Numbered from the stretch's first letter, positions 17,130 through 27,318 are shown. The stretch is DNA of 64,000 bases from Maribacter luteus (GCF_009674825.1 NZ_WKJH01000021.1:159044-223043), one strand, 5' to 3'. Notes: generated by a model not told the origin, from the sequence alone. A program made the numbers and translations.

Positions 17130-18038
17130 TCAATTAAAACTGGTCCTAAATTTCATCGGTGATAGCTTTACTTTCTTTTTGAATAACTTACTAAATGATT
17201 GGGGATGCCCAAAACCCAACCCGTAGGCTATTTCACTTACCGTTAGTTCGGTGGTGGATAGTTTCTCTTTCGCTAAGGCAATCAATTTTTCGTGAATGTG
17301 CTGTTGTGCGCTTAGGCCAGTGAGCGATTTAAGTAAATTACTTAAATAGGAAGGTGATAGGTTCAATTGATCGGCAATGAATTTGACCGATGGTAGCCCA
17401 TTCTCAACCAAGTTTTCTTCCTTAAAATATGTACTCAATACTTTTTCGACCTGGATCAGTATATTATGGTTGCTTTTCTTGCGTGTGATGAATTGACGTT
17501 GGTAGTAGCGGTTCGCATATTGCAATAGTAGTTCAATCTGCGCAATGATGATGTGTTGGCTAAACTGATCCATATTGCCCTCTATTTCTTTTTTGATATT
17601 TAGAATGATACCTTCAATAAGGGTTTCTTCCTTTTTGGACATAAAGAGCGCCTCATTAATGTCGTAGTCGAAAAAATCATATTCCTTAATGGAGTTTGCC
17701 AAGGTGGTATTCCAAAAAAAATCGGGATGAATCAATAAAAGCCAACCAGAGGGTTTTAGGTTTTTCTTATTATTAGGTTCAATACTTAAACGCTGCCCTG
17801 GTGAGATAAAGGATAGGATTCCTTCGTTAAAATCATATTCTTGTTGTCCATAGCGAAGTGTGCCTACATTTCTTTTTATTCCGATTGAATAAAAATCGAA
17901 GGTCCAATGTTCCCCGATATATTCGGGAAGAATTTTCGTTTTCCCATAATCGATAAGACTCAACAAAGGGTGTATCGGACTAGATAGTCCCCTAATTTTA
18001 TGAAATTCGCTTATTGATTTTATTCTCCTGATTTTCAT
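17130..18038 (-). CDS. AraC-family transcriptional regulator
   Basis: A one-component regulator of 302 residues. The N-terminal 180 residues form a ligand-sensing region without a clear label. The C-terminal 100 residues carry the double helix-turn-helix of AraC/XylS proteins (FIADQLNLSPSYLSNLLK, then VSEIAYGLGFGHPQSFSKLF). The gene starts 16 bases after the SDR gene on the same strand, so it probably forms an operon with it and may control that reductase's expression. The inducer is unknown. Confidence 0.9.
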   Translation of the reverse strand: MKIRRIKSISEFHKIRGLSSPIHPLLSLIDYGKTKILPEYIGEHWTFDFYSIGIKRNVGTLRYGQQEYDFNEGILSFISPGQRLSIEPNNKKNLKPSGWLLLIHPDFFWNTTLANSIKEYDFFDYDINEALFMSKKEETLIEGIILNIKKEIEGNMDQFSQHIIIAQIELLLQYANRYYQRQFITRKKSNHNILIQVEKVLSTYFKEENLVENGLPSVKFIADQLNLSPSYLSNLLKSLTGLSAQQHIHEKLIALAKEKLSTTELTVSEIAYGLGFGHPQSFSKLFKKKVKLSPMKFRTSFN

Positions 18039-18054
18039 GGTTTAAAGGTACTGA

Positions 18055-18816
18055 TTATAAGAATATGCCACCTGAAACCTCAATGCGTTGGCCATTGATC
18101 CACCCGGCCTCCGGGGCGCAAAGGAAAGCGACCACCCCACCGATATCCGAAGCTTCCCCAATTCGGCCCAAAGCCGTAAGGTTTGCGATCGCATGTCTCT
18201 TTTGTTCGTTCTTCTTGTTCTCACCACCTCCAAAGTCGGTGCCAATGGCGCCCGGAGCAACAGTGTTCGCGGTGATTTTTCGGGATCCCAGTTCTTTCGC
18301 CAGATATCTGGTAAAAACCTCGACGGCCCCTTTAGCAGCCCCATAGGCCGATGACCCGGGAAAAGAAAACCGTGTTAGTCCAGATGAGATATTAATGATC
18401 CTTCCGCCATTGTTCATCAGCTTTAGGGCTTTTTGGGTCAAGAAAAACACCCCTTTTAAATGAATGTCGATCATTTCATCAAAATCATCTTCTGTTGTTT
18501 CCATAAAGGGCTTATAGATGCCTGTCCCGGCATTGTTCACCAAAAAATCAAAATGTGGCGTTCCGTATTCCTTGTTCAGGTAATCCGAAACGTTGCTAAA
18601 GAACGCATCGAATCCATCGCTGTTTGCGGTGTTCAATGGAAAGGCCTTTACTTTTCGGTCGAGTGCCCCGATTTCGGCAACAACATCGTTTGCAGCGGAA
18701 AGGTTGCTGTTATAGGTGAAAATAATGTCTGTTCCTTTTTTTGCCAGCGTAATGGCCATATCCCTGCCTAGGCCTCGACTGCCGCCTGTTATCAATGCGA
18801 TTTTATTGGTTGTCAT
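18055..18816 (-). CDS. SDR-family NAD(P)-dependent oxidoreductase
   Basis: A classical short-chain dehydrogenase/reductase of 253 residues. It shows the cofactor motif TGGSRGLG (T10-G17), NNAG at 94-97, catalytic Ser at 144/145, and Y158 and K162 in AYGAAKG. The C-terminal QRIEVSGG is the usual family ending. It is cytoplasmic, and its substrate cannot be read from sequence. It is the first gene of a two-gene unit with the AraC regulator. Confidence 0.9.
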   Translation of the reverse strand: MTTNKIALITGGSRGLGRDMAITLAKKGTDIIFTYNSNLSAANDVVAEIGALDRKVKAFPLNTANSDGFDAFFSNVSDYLNKEYGTPHFDFLVNNAGTGIYKPFMETTEDDFDEMIDIHLKGVFFLTQKALKLMNNGGRIINISSGLTRFSFPGSSAYGAAKGAVEVFTRYLAKELGSRKITANTVAPGAIGTDFGGGENKKNEQKRHAIANLTALGRIGEASDIGGVVAFLCAPEAGWINGQRIEVSGGIFL

Positions 18817-18930
18817 AGGTCTTGAATTTTGTTTCAGCTAAAGTCAATAAAAATTACAGTCCATAAGTAGCCAAATCATAGGTTGTTGTAGGCAGAACCA
18901 TGATTGATTAATTTTTGGGCCACAGGAGGT

Positions 18931-18976
18931 AGATAAAAAAAAGGGTCAACCAAATTATTGGTTGACCCTTTTTTAT
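18931..18976 (-). terminator. Terminator of the quinone reductase gene
   Basis: A 13-bp perfect stem (AAGGGTCAACCAA/TTGGTTGACCCTT) with a 4-base loop is flanked by an A-run on the left and T-rich sequence on the right. It can work both ways; on the minus strand it lies about 20 bases past the qorB-like stop. Confidence 0.88.
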
Positions 18977-18991
18977 TTATTAAACCGGATT

Positions 18992-19849
18992 TTAGACCGA
19001 TGCCATGTCCAAGGCTATTTTAACGGATTCAGCGATTGGCGTAGTAGGTCTACCCAAAATCTTTGATAATTGATAGGAATCATCAAATAGATCGTCTTTT
19101 GAGGCGCTAACGTCCCAACTTGCCAAACCTAAAGCCAAACCATCGGGTAGACCAATGTTTTTAAGGATATTGGCATATTCCTCTTCAGGGATGTTATTGT
19201 AGGGAATGGTTTTTCCACATTGTTCGGAGATTATCCCCGCCAAATCCTGTAAGGTATAATAAGAATCCCCAGCCAGCTCATAGGTTTTTCCTTTATGGCC
19301 TTCATCGGCAATTACGATGGCAGCTGCTTCTGCATAGTCCGCACGTGGGGCAGATGCTATTTTTCCCTTCCCTGCACTTCCTAGAAAAGCACCTCCTCCT
19401 ATTGCTCCGGGAATTGATGCGGTGTAGTTCTCTGAATACCATCCGTTACGAAGAAGGGTATAGTCAATACCCGATTCCTTCAATGCTTTTTCCGTGGCCA
19501 AATGTTCTCCAGCCAAGTTAAGACTTGAGGTTTCCAAATGTAAAAGACTTGTATAAACGATCCAATTGACCCCTGCCTCTTTTGCTGCATTTATGATATT
19601 GATATGCTGCTCTTTACGTTTGCCCAATTCACTTCCCGAAATGAGTAGTAAGCGGTCGATTCCTTGAAGGGCATTGGTCAGGATTTCAGGTTTACTGTAG
19701 TCAAACTTACGGACTTCAACCCCTAAGGCCGATGCTTTTTCAGTATTTCTGGCCAATGCGACGATACTATCGGATGAAACCCTATTTTTCAATTGTTCTA
19801 CAACAAAGTTCCCTAATTGGCCCGTGGCCCCTGTTATTGCAATTTTCAT
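18992..19849 (-). CDS. qorB: NAD(P)H:quinone oxidoreductase, QorB/YtfG type
   Basis: An NmrA-like atypical SDR of 285 residues. It follows the E. coli QorB (YtfG) pattern along its whole length: GATGQLG at 7-13, LLLISGSE, the AAKEAGVNWIVYTSLLH segment, YTLLRNGWYSENY, a KIASAPRADYAEAAA block and YELAGDS. The known family member reduces quinones with NADPH. It is cytoplasmic. An AraC-type gene lies 95 bases upstream on the same strand and may regulate it. The gene ends at its own strong terminator. Confidence 0.88.
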   Translation of the reverse strand: MKIAITGATGQLGNFVVEQLKNRVSSDSIVALARNTEKASALGVEVRKFDYSKPEILTNALQGIDRLLLISGSELGKRKEQHINIINAAKEAGVNWIVYTSLLHLETSSLNLAGEHLATEKALKESGIDYTLLRNGWYSENYTASIPGAIGGGAFLGSAGKGKIASAPRADYAEAAAIVIADEGHKGKTYELAGDSYYTLQDLAGIISEQCGKTIPYNNIPEEEYANILKNIGLPDGLALGLASWDVSASKDDLFDDSYQLSKILGRPTTPIAESVKIALDMASV

Positions 19850-19944
19850 AACTGTGCTTTTTAATGTTTAAATTTTACAGTTCAAAAGTACAGTAGGAGG
19901 TAAGGGTTGAAAAGGTAAAAAACTGCCGTCGTATGGTAAAATTG

Positions 19945-20802
19945 CTACTGACGTTGTTTTTGGTAATCGGTGGGCAACATGTTTACCCTTGTTTTAAAGT
20001 ATTTCGTAAAATTCGTAGGATCATCAAAACCTATTTCATAGGCAATTTCTTTTATGGTGAGTGTAGAATGGACCAATAAACGTTTGATTTCCAGTATAAC
20101 ACGGTCCTCGATAAGTTGTTTTGCGGTAGTGTTCGTATATGATTTTAAGGCATTGTTTATTTGTTTTGGGGTTACGTTCAGCTTTTGGCTGATATCAGCA
20201 ACCCGTATTTTGTAGTTGACGTTTTCATCCAATGTTTTTCGAAACCTCATGTATAGGTTGAGCGAGTCGTTACAGACAATTTCAACCCGTTCCCGTTTGT
20301 TGCGTTCTATTTGGATCAGAAAATTTTTAAGCAGATTGCGTTGGTATTCACCCGAGTCAAAAAGTAATCCCTTTTGTTGTTCGGTAATCATTTCCTTTAA
20401 GAGTGTCAGTACTTCCTTATTCGCGATATGGCTTTGTGGGTTAATAGCATGGTTGAATATAGTATAGTCGTAGAGGTAATGATAATCCTGTTCTTCCTTG
20501 ATCAGGAATTCAGGCGTGAAAAGAACAGCATAACCTTCTAGCTGTGGGTTATTGGAAAATCGTTGTACTTGCCCCATGGCAACCGGGATAACCGTGTTTT
20601 CGACATAGGCAATGGTTTCAAAATCAACTTCATGGATCCCACGTCCCTTGATGATAACAATAAGCTGATAGAAATTAAGGCGATGGGGGTCATATCCATT
20701 CTGGTCGGAGAAGTCAATGACTTTTTTTAGGGGGATTACCTCCAAACCTAAATTGGACTGATTGCTTTCAAAGTCAAATTCGGAAATTATTTCTTTGTCC
20801 AT
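19945..20802 (-). CDS. AraC-family transcriptional regulator
   Basis: A 285-residue regulator with an N-terminal cupin-like sensor (about 30-150; LIVIIKGRGIHEVDFE) and a C-terminal AraC double helix-turn-helix (ISQKLNVTPKQINNALK, then IKEIAYEIGFDDPTNFTKYF). It is upstream of the quinone reductase on the same strand, so that gene is the likely target. The effector is unknown. It differs from the AraC gene at 17130, which lacks a clear cupin. Confidence 0.9.
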   Translation of the reverse strand: MDKEIISEFDFESNQSNLGLEVIPLKKVIDFSDQNGYDPHRLNFYQLIVIIKGRGIHEVDFETIAYVENTVIPVAMGQVQRFSNNPQLEGYAVLFTPEFLIKEEQDYHYLYDYTIFNHAINPQSHIANKEVLTLLKEMITEQQKGLLFDSGEYQRNLLKNFLIQIERNKRERVEIVCNDSLNLYMRFRKTLDENVNYKIRVADISQKLNVTPKQINNALKSYTNTTAKQLIEDRVILEIKRLLVHSTLTIKEIAYEIGFDDPTNFTKYFKTRVNMLPTDYQKQRQ

Positions 20803-20946
20803 AAATGTAATTCAAACGGATATTTTTTTGAATGGCCTATATCAAATGACTAACTGTTTTACTTTCCCATTTGGCCAAATTTCCTATAAAAAGGAGTAGT
20901 AAGCAAATTAGGGTCATGAAAATCTTTATTTACTAAAGTGAAACAA

Positions 20947-21441
20947 TTAATTGATATGGTATAAGGACATTACCCTGTTCAAATCCAATGAGCCATTGAT
21001 TTCATAGAAATAGTCCAGTTGCCATTCTTGTGTTTTTATGGCCTGTTTATTATTGGCAATGTCCCATTTGGGATACACTCGGAATGCTCTTTTCCCTTCT
21101 TTGGTCTCGTTGGAGATAATACCATTTTTCAATAGTACGGATTTAGGAAATACGAATTGCCCTAACCTTTTGTCTGTACGTACATTCACCGTCAACAAAT
21201 CAAAATTGTCGGTATGGTTAAAAGGTTCTATGGGTCCTATGCCTTGGCGTTTCCAGAAGGTAACGAATTGTCCGGCTTTTTTAGGGGTGATCTTGGCACT
21301 CCTGCTTCTGATGTTCCGTTTGTTCAATTTAAAGTTGCAAGCGCCATATGCTTTGCTTTCGGGTTCTAGAATCAAATCGGATAGTACAAACTTAAGCTGG
21401 TCGTAAATATGGATTTTTATTTGGGAGAGGTTCTTGTCCAT
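20947..21441 (-). CDS. MepB-family protein
   Basis: A protein of 164 residues that matches the MepB family by its central signature (SAKITPKKAGQFVTFWKR, then GPIEPF, FDLLTVNV and GQFVFPK). MepB was named from the mepRAB locus of Staphylococcus aureus, where its role is still unclear. There is no signal peptide. The gene begins directly at the end of the upstream membrane-protein gene (no gap), so the two are cotranscribed. Their association is not known to me. Confidence 0.82.
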   Translation of the reverse strand: MDKNLSQIKIHIYDQLKFVLSDLILEPESKAYGACNFKLNKRNIRSRSAKITPKKAGQFVTFWKRQGIGPIEPFNHTDNFDLLTVNVRTDKRLGQFVFPKSVLLKNGIISNETKEGKRAFRVYPKWDIANNKQAIKTQEWQLDYFYEINGSLDLNRVMSLYHIN

Positions 21442-22452
21442 TTAATTTATGGGCTTCAAAGTTTTTGTAAATATTACAGCTTTTATCCATAGGAATGTTG
21501 GGAAGATCCAAAATACTAGCCAAATGGCCGTATGTCTTGGCATAATATGATAGCTATAATTTGCATAGTAAATACCTCCTGAAAAAATTAAGGCAAGGAA
21601 TGAATCTGTTTTTTTTATTTGTTCTCGGGAATACCGTTTGATGTGCATTTTGTTCGTATCCCTTATATCTTTCATTTGATCCTTTCCGTAAGGACGATAT
21701 TTGTCTGGGAGATAGGGAAAAAGCATGTAAAAATTTTGAAATATGTACATTAAGGAGACACCAAGTAAAAAATATTGAAGAATGTTAAGGGCGTCATTTA
21801 GCATTTTGTAATCTATAAAATAAGTGAATTTGTAGACCCGGTAAATATGGTCTATTCCGAATAGTATCATAATCAAAGAACTCCATATACTTAAAAATAA
21901 TCTGGAACTCCTTGTTAGGTTAAGGTATGTAAATGCATGAATGAAGGATACAATACAAAAAAATAGTCCAATAACTATTAAGATATAGGTAAGGGTGCTT
22001 GTTTTGTCCAAAAAACCAATATCCATTATCCAGTAAATAATTGAAATCGATTGTAAAAGGGTGATGCCTTCGGTAAGTTGAGGAATTATTTTTTTCTCAT
22101 GATAGGCCATAGAGATGATCACAAAGATGAAAATGAAGAAATATGGCCACATTTCAATATGATGTTCAAAACTGTAGTCATCTTCCCCCTTAGAGGGAAT
22201 AAAGGCGAAAGTACTTAATAGGAGTGCACTACTAATGATCAAGGCTATTCTTTTCCAATTTGAGGATAATCTTCTGTTTTCAAAAACAATTCCTAAAACC
22301 AGAGGAATAATCATTATCGAAACCAAACTGGTTTCGCTTTGGTATATTCGGTAGAATACAAATCCAAAAAATAGGCAAATAATTAATGCACCAATCGTGA
22401 GCAACAAATGTGTGTTGGAGAATTTTGTTTTTTTTCTTTTATTGATGGTCAT
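21442..22452 (-). CDS. Polytopic membrane protein of unknown function
   Basis: A 336-residue integral membrane protein with about ten hydrophobic helices spread over the whole chain and a charged loop near residues 245-275 (KYRPYGKDQMKDIRDTNK). No transporter or enzyme motif was recognised. It is followed without a gap by the mepB-like gene. Its codon use is AT-rich compared with the genes to the left. Confidence 0.65.
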   Translation of the reverse strand: MTINKRKKTKFSNTHLLLTIGALIICLFFGFVFYRIYQSETSLVSIMIIPLVLGIVFENRRLSSNWKRIALIISSALLLSTFAFIPSKGEDDYSFEHHIEMWPYFFIFIFVIISMAYHEKKIIPQLTEGITLLQSISIIYWIMDIGFLDKTSTLTYILIVIGLFFCIVSFIHAFTYLNLTRSSRLFLSIWSSLIMILFGIDHIYRVYKFTYFIDYKMLNDALNILQYFLLGVSLMYIFQNFYMLFPYLPDKYRPYGKDQMKDIRDTNKMHIKRYSREQIKKTDSFLALIFSGGIYYANYSYHIMPRHTAIWLVFWIFPTFLWIKAVIFTKTLKPIN

Positions 22453-22599
22453 AGGGTAATCACTAAAGCAATGTGGGATGTTGGTGTGAACTTAATTGCT
22501 TCCAAATTTTACTCCTTAAATTTCCCACAATTCAGAGAAGTGTGCAAGTATTGAAATAATAAGTTCTAAATAGCCCAAACAGATATACATTATATATGG

Positions 22600-23034
22600 T
22601 TAGCTTTGTAGAAAATCCTTTAACCTTTGCTTTATGAAATAGTTCCACCCCCCAACACAACTTTCCCTTTTGAACTCGGGAACATTTGTGGGGAAATCTT
22701 CAACGATTTCCATAGTGACTCTAAGGGTAACCCTATTCTTTTCTTCAATCAATTTAAAAGTAACGAAAGCATCTCCAGGATATTCGGCATATTTCCAGTT
22801 AAAGGTAATGCTCTGGTACGGTGTTACTTCCGTTATTTCCCAAAGATGGGTGAAAATTCGGTTCTCGTTTTTTACAACAAACCTGGTCTTAAAACCGACG
22901 ACAGGGGTAAACCCGTCGATATTATCGAAAAACCAATGCTTCATTTGCCCTACGTCGGTCAGGGCTTTCCATATATCCTCAACGGGACGCTTTAATTCCT
23001 GTTCAATGATTATGGGAGGATCAGTGGTTTTCAT
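22600..23034 (-). CDS. SRPBCC/AHSA1-family protein
   Basis: A small START-like fold protein of 144 residues. It has the AHSA1 pattern: PVEDIWKALTDVGQMKHWF near the N-terminus, a central TRFVVKNE strand, ITFNWKYAEYPGD and a long C-terminal helix with GGWNYFIKQRLKDF. The fold makes a deep hydrophobic cavity for a small ligand, which is unknown here. It is the third gene after the LytS/LytTR pair (23-base gap), so it may be part of their operon. Confidence 0.85.
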   Translation of the reverse strand: MKTTDPPIIIEQELKRPVEDIWKALTDVGQMKHWFFDNIDGFTPVVGFKTRFVVKNENRIFTHLWEITEVTPYQSITFNWKYAEYPGDAFVTFKLIEEKNRVTLRVTMEIVEDFPTNVPEFKRESCVGGWNYFIKQRLKDFLQS

Positions 23035-23057
23035 GGTTTTGTTATGGCTATTTAATT

Positions 23058-23768
23058 TTATTGAGTGTTCAATATTTTTGCCTTTACATCATTTAAATAA
23101 CTACGTCCTATGGTATAGCGCGTATTGTCGATTTCGAGACTATTGCCCTCAACCACTTGTACTTTGTCAATACAGATAGTAAAAGATCGGTGAATACGGA
23201 TGAATTGATCGGCCGGCAGCTCTTCGGTAAAACTGCTCAAGGTTTTATGAACGATATATTTACCCGTTGTGGTTTTTATCCGTATATAATCCTTTAAACT
23301 TTCCACGACCACTATTTCGTCCAAATAGATTTTCTGTAATTTCTTTTTGTCGACCTTGACGAAAATACTGGGGTGGTCATTGTTACTGGTGCGTTCGACC
23401 GTTCCGTGTGATTTTTTCAGTTTTAAGATACGGTTGACCGATTTTAAGAACCTGGGAAAAGGAATCGGTTTTACCAAATAATCAATGACTTCCAAATCAT
23501 AACTTTCCAAAGCGAATTCCTCATGTGCGGTGGTTATGACGATCATGGGGGCCTCGTGCAATGTTTTAAGGAACTCCAAACCATCTAAAATAGGCATGTT
23601 GATATCCAGAAAAATAATATCTACACTATGGCTCTGTAAATAGGTAGATGCATCCACGGCATTGGAGAACGTATCAACAAGTTCCAGTTCTTTAACCTGT
23701 TCTATATAATTCTTTATTACATTGATGGCCAATGGTTCATCATCTACAATAATCACTTTTAATTCCAT
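23058..23768 (-). CDS. LytTR-family response regulator
   Basis: Receiver domain (about 1-120) with phospho-acceptor D55 in IIFLDINMP and the switch Lys in YLVKPIPF, followed by a LytTR DNA-binding domain (about 135-236; VVESLKDYIRIKTTTGKY). Its ATG overlaps the kinase stop by one base (TAATG), so the pair is coupled. It is divergent from the N-glycan locus that starts at 25060 and could control it, but no binding site was identified. Confidence 0.92.
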   Translation of the reverse strand: MELKVIIVDDEPLAINVIKNYIEQVKELELVDTFSNAVDASTYLQSHSVDIIFLDINMPILDGLEFLKTLHEAPMIVITTAHEEFALESYDLEVIDYLVKPIPFPRFLKSVNRILKLKKSHGTVERTSNNDHPSIFVKVDKKKLQKIYLDEIVVVESLKDYIRIKTTTGKYIVHKTLSSFTEELPADQFIRIHRSFTICIDKVQVVEGNSLEIDNTRYTIGRSYLNDVKAKILNTQ

Positions 23769-24898
23769 TATACCTTTATCTTTAATTCAACATGAAATAC
23801 ATTGTCCCTCTCATAAATCTGTAGGTCATAATCGTTTTTGGCATAAGCCAATTCTAACCGTTTTTTTACATTCGATAGCCCTATGCCACCATTTTTAGAG
23901 GAAGGTTTTTTCTTCTTTCTTTTTTCAGGAATGGTATTCGAGACCTTGAATAAAAGAACATCGCCTTCGATTCTGATATTGACATCGATATACATTTTCC
24001 CAATACTTTGGCTGGCCCCGTGTTTAAAACAGTTTTCAATAAACGTTATAAGCAGCATGGGGGATATTTTCTTGTTCTCCAGATTGCCTGAGAGATTCAT
24101 GTTCACCACCAAGGAATCATTAAAACGTATCCGTTCCAAATCTATGTAATTCTGTATACAATCGATCTCTTTTTTTAGGTCTTGTTTTGGTTTGTTCGAC
24201 GCATATAAGAGATAGCGCATCAATTCCGACAGTTTTAGTACGACCTCCGGTGCCTTATCTGATTTTTCCAGAGTAAGGGAATAGATATTGTTCAAGGTGT
24301 TGAAAAAGAAATGGGGAGAAACCTGTGATCTCAAAAATTTTAATTCAGTGGTCAACTGCCGTTTTTCCAGATCGTGCAATTTATTGGTTTCCCGAAGCCA
24401 GTCCGCGGTGATTTTTATTGCTGTCACAAAGGATACCACGTACAATTCCCCGAGCATAGTGGTTATGGCATAGTTCAAGGTTAAGGTGTTTACAACCTCG
24501 GTCGCCTCTGGCATTACATTGGTACTGACGAAATAATACGTGAGATTGAATTTGACCAAGAGCATGATCAATAATGAGCCCAATACCAAGAGTGCGTAAG
24601 AGACGTATTTTTTATGGTAAACATACTTAGGCATAAGGTAATACACATTAAAATAGGAAAGGGCAATGTGTATGGGGAAACCGATAAGGTTTGTCTTTAA
24701 GGAATAGAGTAAATCACTATGAACATGACTCCATCTTAATGTGTTGAAAATAAAATAAATAGACCAAAATGTAATGTGGTGAACATAAGTGATGTCATAA
24801 TCTTTGGACATCTTTTTCCTGAAAAAACCATTAACCCGTTCGTTTACGGGGGCATGTTTTTGTACAGGATTTAGTTCATTTTTGATGACGTTGGGCAT
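23768..24898 (-). CDS. LytS-type sensor histidine kinase
   Basis: A membrane sensor kinase of 376 residues. About four hydrophobic helices lie between residues 40 and 165. The His_kinase box comes next with H196 in SQVSPHFFFNTLNN, then an HATPase region (ITFIENCFKHGAS, NGGIGLSNVKKRLEL). There is no periplasmic sensor domain of note, so the signal may be sensed in the membrane. It is the partner of the overlapping LytTR regulator. It is the left neighbour of the glycan locus, transcribed away from it. Confidence 0.92.
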   Translation of the reverse strand: MPNVIKNELNPVQKHAPVNERVNGFFRKKMSKDYDITYVHHITFWSIYFIFNTLRWSHVHSDLLYSLKTNLIGFPIHIALSYFNVYYLMPKYVYHKKYVSYALLVLGSLLIMLLVKFNLTYYFVSTNVMPEATEVVNTLTLNYAITTMLGELYVVSFVTAIKITADWLRETNKLHDLEKRQLTTELKFLRSQVSPHFFFNTLNNIYSLTLEKSDKAPEVVLKLSELMRYLLYASNKPKQDLKKEIDCIQNYIDLERIRFNDSLVVNMNLSGNLENKKISPMLLITFIENCFKHGASQSIGKMYIDVNIRIEGDVLLFKVSNTIPEKRKKKKPSSKNGGIGLSNVKKRLELAYAKNDYDLQIYERDNVFHVELKIKV

Positions 24899-25059
24899 TT
24901 GTCTGTCGTTGTTGGTCTAAAAATGTTCGGTTTGTAGTAAAAAGTACAAATATTTATGATGTCATAATTGCGGGGGTAAGTTACTTAAATTTTATAATAA
25001 TCCTTCCAATTATGATATTCCGAAGTGTTTTATCCGGATTTCTAAACTAACCAATAAAG

Positions 25060-27312
25060 ATGAAAAATTACTTGCTGTCAGCTTTTGTAACAATAGCTAT
25101 TATTTCCTCTTGTACTGAGAAAAAAGAAACCTTAGGACAATCAAAGAGTATTGTTGATTACGTGGATCCGTTCATTGGAACGGGAGGGCACGGGCATACT
25201 TATCCTGGGGCCACTTCGCCTTTTGGTCGGGTACAGCCAAGTCCTGACAACGGTACTACCGGTTGGGATTGGTGTTCGGGTTACCATATTACCGATTCCA
25301 TTATATCGGGTTTTGCACAATTGCACCTGAGTGGTACGGGTATAGGTGATTTGGCCGATGTGCTTTTGATGCCGACCAATTCGGAGATGGATCTAGGGTT
25401 GTTTGGAAAAAAAAGGGATTCTTTACCATATACATCCTATTTCTCACATAAAGATGAAGAAGCTTCCCCAGGGTATTATAAGGTACTTTTGAAAGATCCT
25501 GATATTGAGGTTGAGCTTACCGCTAATGATTATGTGGCGTATCATACATATACCTATAAATCGGCAGGTGAACCTTCTTTTGTTATCGATTTGGGATATG
25601 CGGTCAATTGGGACAAGCCACTCGAGAGTAGCATAAAGATGGAGGATAGTCGGCATATTGTCGGGTCTCGTTTTAGTACGGGTTGGGCAAAAAACCAAAA
25701 AGTGTTTTTTGCCATAGAAACTTCAAGCCCGATCATTCAACAGCGATTCATAGGGGATACATCGATAGGCATTGCGGCGACAGAAGTGAATGGTGTAAAA
25801 GCAGGAGGGCAGTTTTTCTTTAAGGATAATACGGAAAGTGTTGAGGTTAAAATTGCCGTATCATCGGTAAGTATCGAGAATGCCAAAGAGAATTTAAAGT
25901 TACAGGGCAGTTCAAGCTTTGGGGATGTGCGTGAAAAGACACAGGGGGATTGGAGTGGTCTTTTGTCCAACATCAAGGTAGAGACCTCGACAGATAGTTT
26001 AAAGACAATTTTTTATACGGCACTTTACCATGCCCAAGTGGCCCCGACCATATTCAATGATCTTAACGGGGAATTCAGAATGCAGAACGATAGTATTGCC
26101 AAAACTGATTTCAAGATGTATTCATCTTTATCCTTGTGGGATATCTATCGTGCGGAAACACCTTTGTTAAGTATTATGGATCCCAACCGATTAGACGATA
26201 TGGTCAAATCCATGTTGGCCTATTATGATGAGAGTGGGGTGTTGCCGGTATGGGTTTTATCCGGTAATGAAACAGGGACAATGCCCGGATACCACTCCGT
26301 TTCCATTATTGCCGAAGCCATTATGAAAGGACATTCGGCTTTTGATGTGCAAAAAGCATATGGTGCCATGAAAGAGACCATGATGGGCGATGAAAGGGGA
26401 TTGAAAGCGTATAAGAAATACGGATATATACCTTTTGAGGTAATGGATCAGTCCGTTTCCATAAGTCTTGAGTATGCCTATAATGATTGGTGTGTAGGGC
26501 AAGTGGCTAAGAAATTGGGCTACGAAGAAGATTTCAAATATTTTGATGAACGATCTAAAGCTTACCAGAACTTTTTCGACATCAGCTCAGGTTTCTTAAG
26601 GGGTAAATCGAAAGACGGAAAGAATTTTCACGAGCCTTTTGATCCCAAGTCATCAAACCACATAGAAGATACCGATTATACTGAGGGTAATGCTTGGCAA
26701 CATAGCTGGTATGTATTGCATGATGTAGACGGATTGATAAACCTACATGGAAGAAAAGAGTCTTTTGCCTTAATGGTAGAGCAGCTTTTTACTGAGGATT
26801 CCGATTTAAGTGGTCATAATGTTTCCCCGGATATCTCAGGACTCATAGGGCAATATGCCCATGGTAACGAACCGAGCCACCATATCGCCTATATGTTGAA
26901 CAAGGCAGGTGCCCCATGGCGTACCCAATATTGGGCACGAAAAATAATGGACACGCAATATAGTACTCAGCCAGACGGTTTGAGTGGAAATGAGGATTGT
27001 GGGCAAATGTCTGCGTGGTACATTATGAGTGCCATGGGTATTTATCCTATGAACCCAGCTTCGGGCGAATATGAAATAGGAAGTCCCATATTCGAAAAAA
27101 CCACCATTAAGTTATCCCAAGATAAGACTTTCGTGATATTGGCCCCTAATACATCAAAAGAGAACATCTATGTACAATCCGTAAAACTGAACGGAGAACC
27201 TCTTGATAAAACTTTCATTACCCATAACGATATTATTTCAGGTGGTACCCTAGAGTTCGAAATGGGCCCTGAACCTAATAAACATTGGGGAGTACAAACC
27301 GCAACTAAATAA
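25060..27312 (+). CDS. GH92 alpha-mannosidase, lipoprotein (copy 1)
   Basis: An exo-acting, calcium-dependent inverting alpha-mannosidase of family 92, 750 residues. It carries a lipobox with Cys18 (AIISSC), so it is membrane-anchored outside the cytoplasm. The N-terminal beta-sandwich starts DYVDPFIGTGGHGHTYPGA. The (alpha/alpha)6 domain carries TEGNAWQHSW with the likely acid Glu, YAHGNEPSHH, and GNEDCGQMSAWYI near the base position. It is the first gene of the N-glycan locus, with a 6-base gap to the symporter. The linkage trimmed (alpha-1,2, 1,3 or 1,6) cannot be read for certain. Confidence 0.95.
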   Translation: MKNYLLSAFVTIAIISSCTEKKETLGQSKSIVDYVDPFIGTGGHGHTYPGATSPFGRVQPSPDNGTTGWDWCSGYHITDSIISGFAQLHLSGTGIGDLADVLLMPTNSEMDLGLFGKKRDSLPYTSYFSHKDEEASPGYYKVLLKDPDIEVELTANDYVAYHTYTYKSAGEPSFVIDLGYAVNWDKPLESSIKMEDSRHIVGSRFSTGWAKNQKVFFAIETSSPIIQQRFIGDTSIGIAATEVNGVKAGGQFFFKDNTESVEVKIAVSSVSIENAKENLKLQGSSSFGDVREKTQGDWSGLLSNIKVETSTDSLKTIFYTALYHAQVAPTIFNDLNGEFRMQNDSIAKTDFKMYSSLSLWDIYRAETPLLSIMDPNRLDDMVKSMLAYYDESGVLPVWVLSGNETGTMPGYHSVSIIAEAIMKGHSAFDVQKAYGAMKETMMGDERGLKAYKKYGYIPFEVMDQSVSISLEYAYNDWCVGQVAKKLGYEEDFKYFDERSKAYQNFFDISSGFLRGKSKDGKNFHEPFDPKSSNHIEDTDYTEGNAWQHSWYVLHDVDGLINLHGRKESFALMVEQLFTEDSDLSGHNVSPDISGLIGQYAHGNEPSHHIAYMLNKAGAPWRTQYWARKIMDTQYSTQPDGLSGNEDCGQMSAWYIMSAMGIYPMNPASGEYEIGSPIFEKTTIKLSQDKTFVILAPNTSKENIYVQSVKLNGEPLDKTFITHNDIISGGTLEFEMGPEPNKHWGVQTATK

Positions 27313-27318
27313 GGTCGT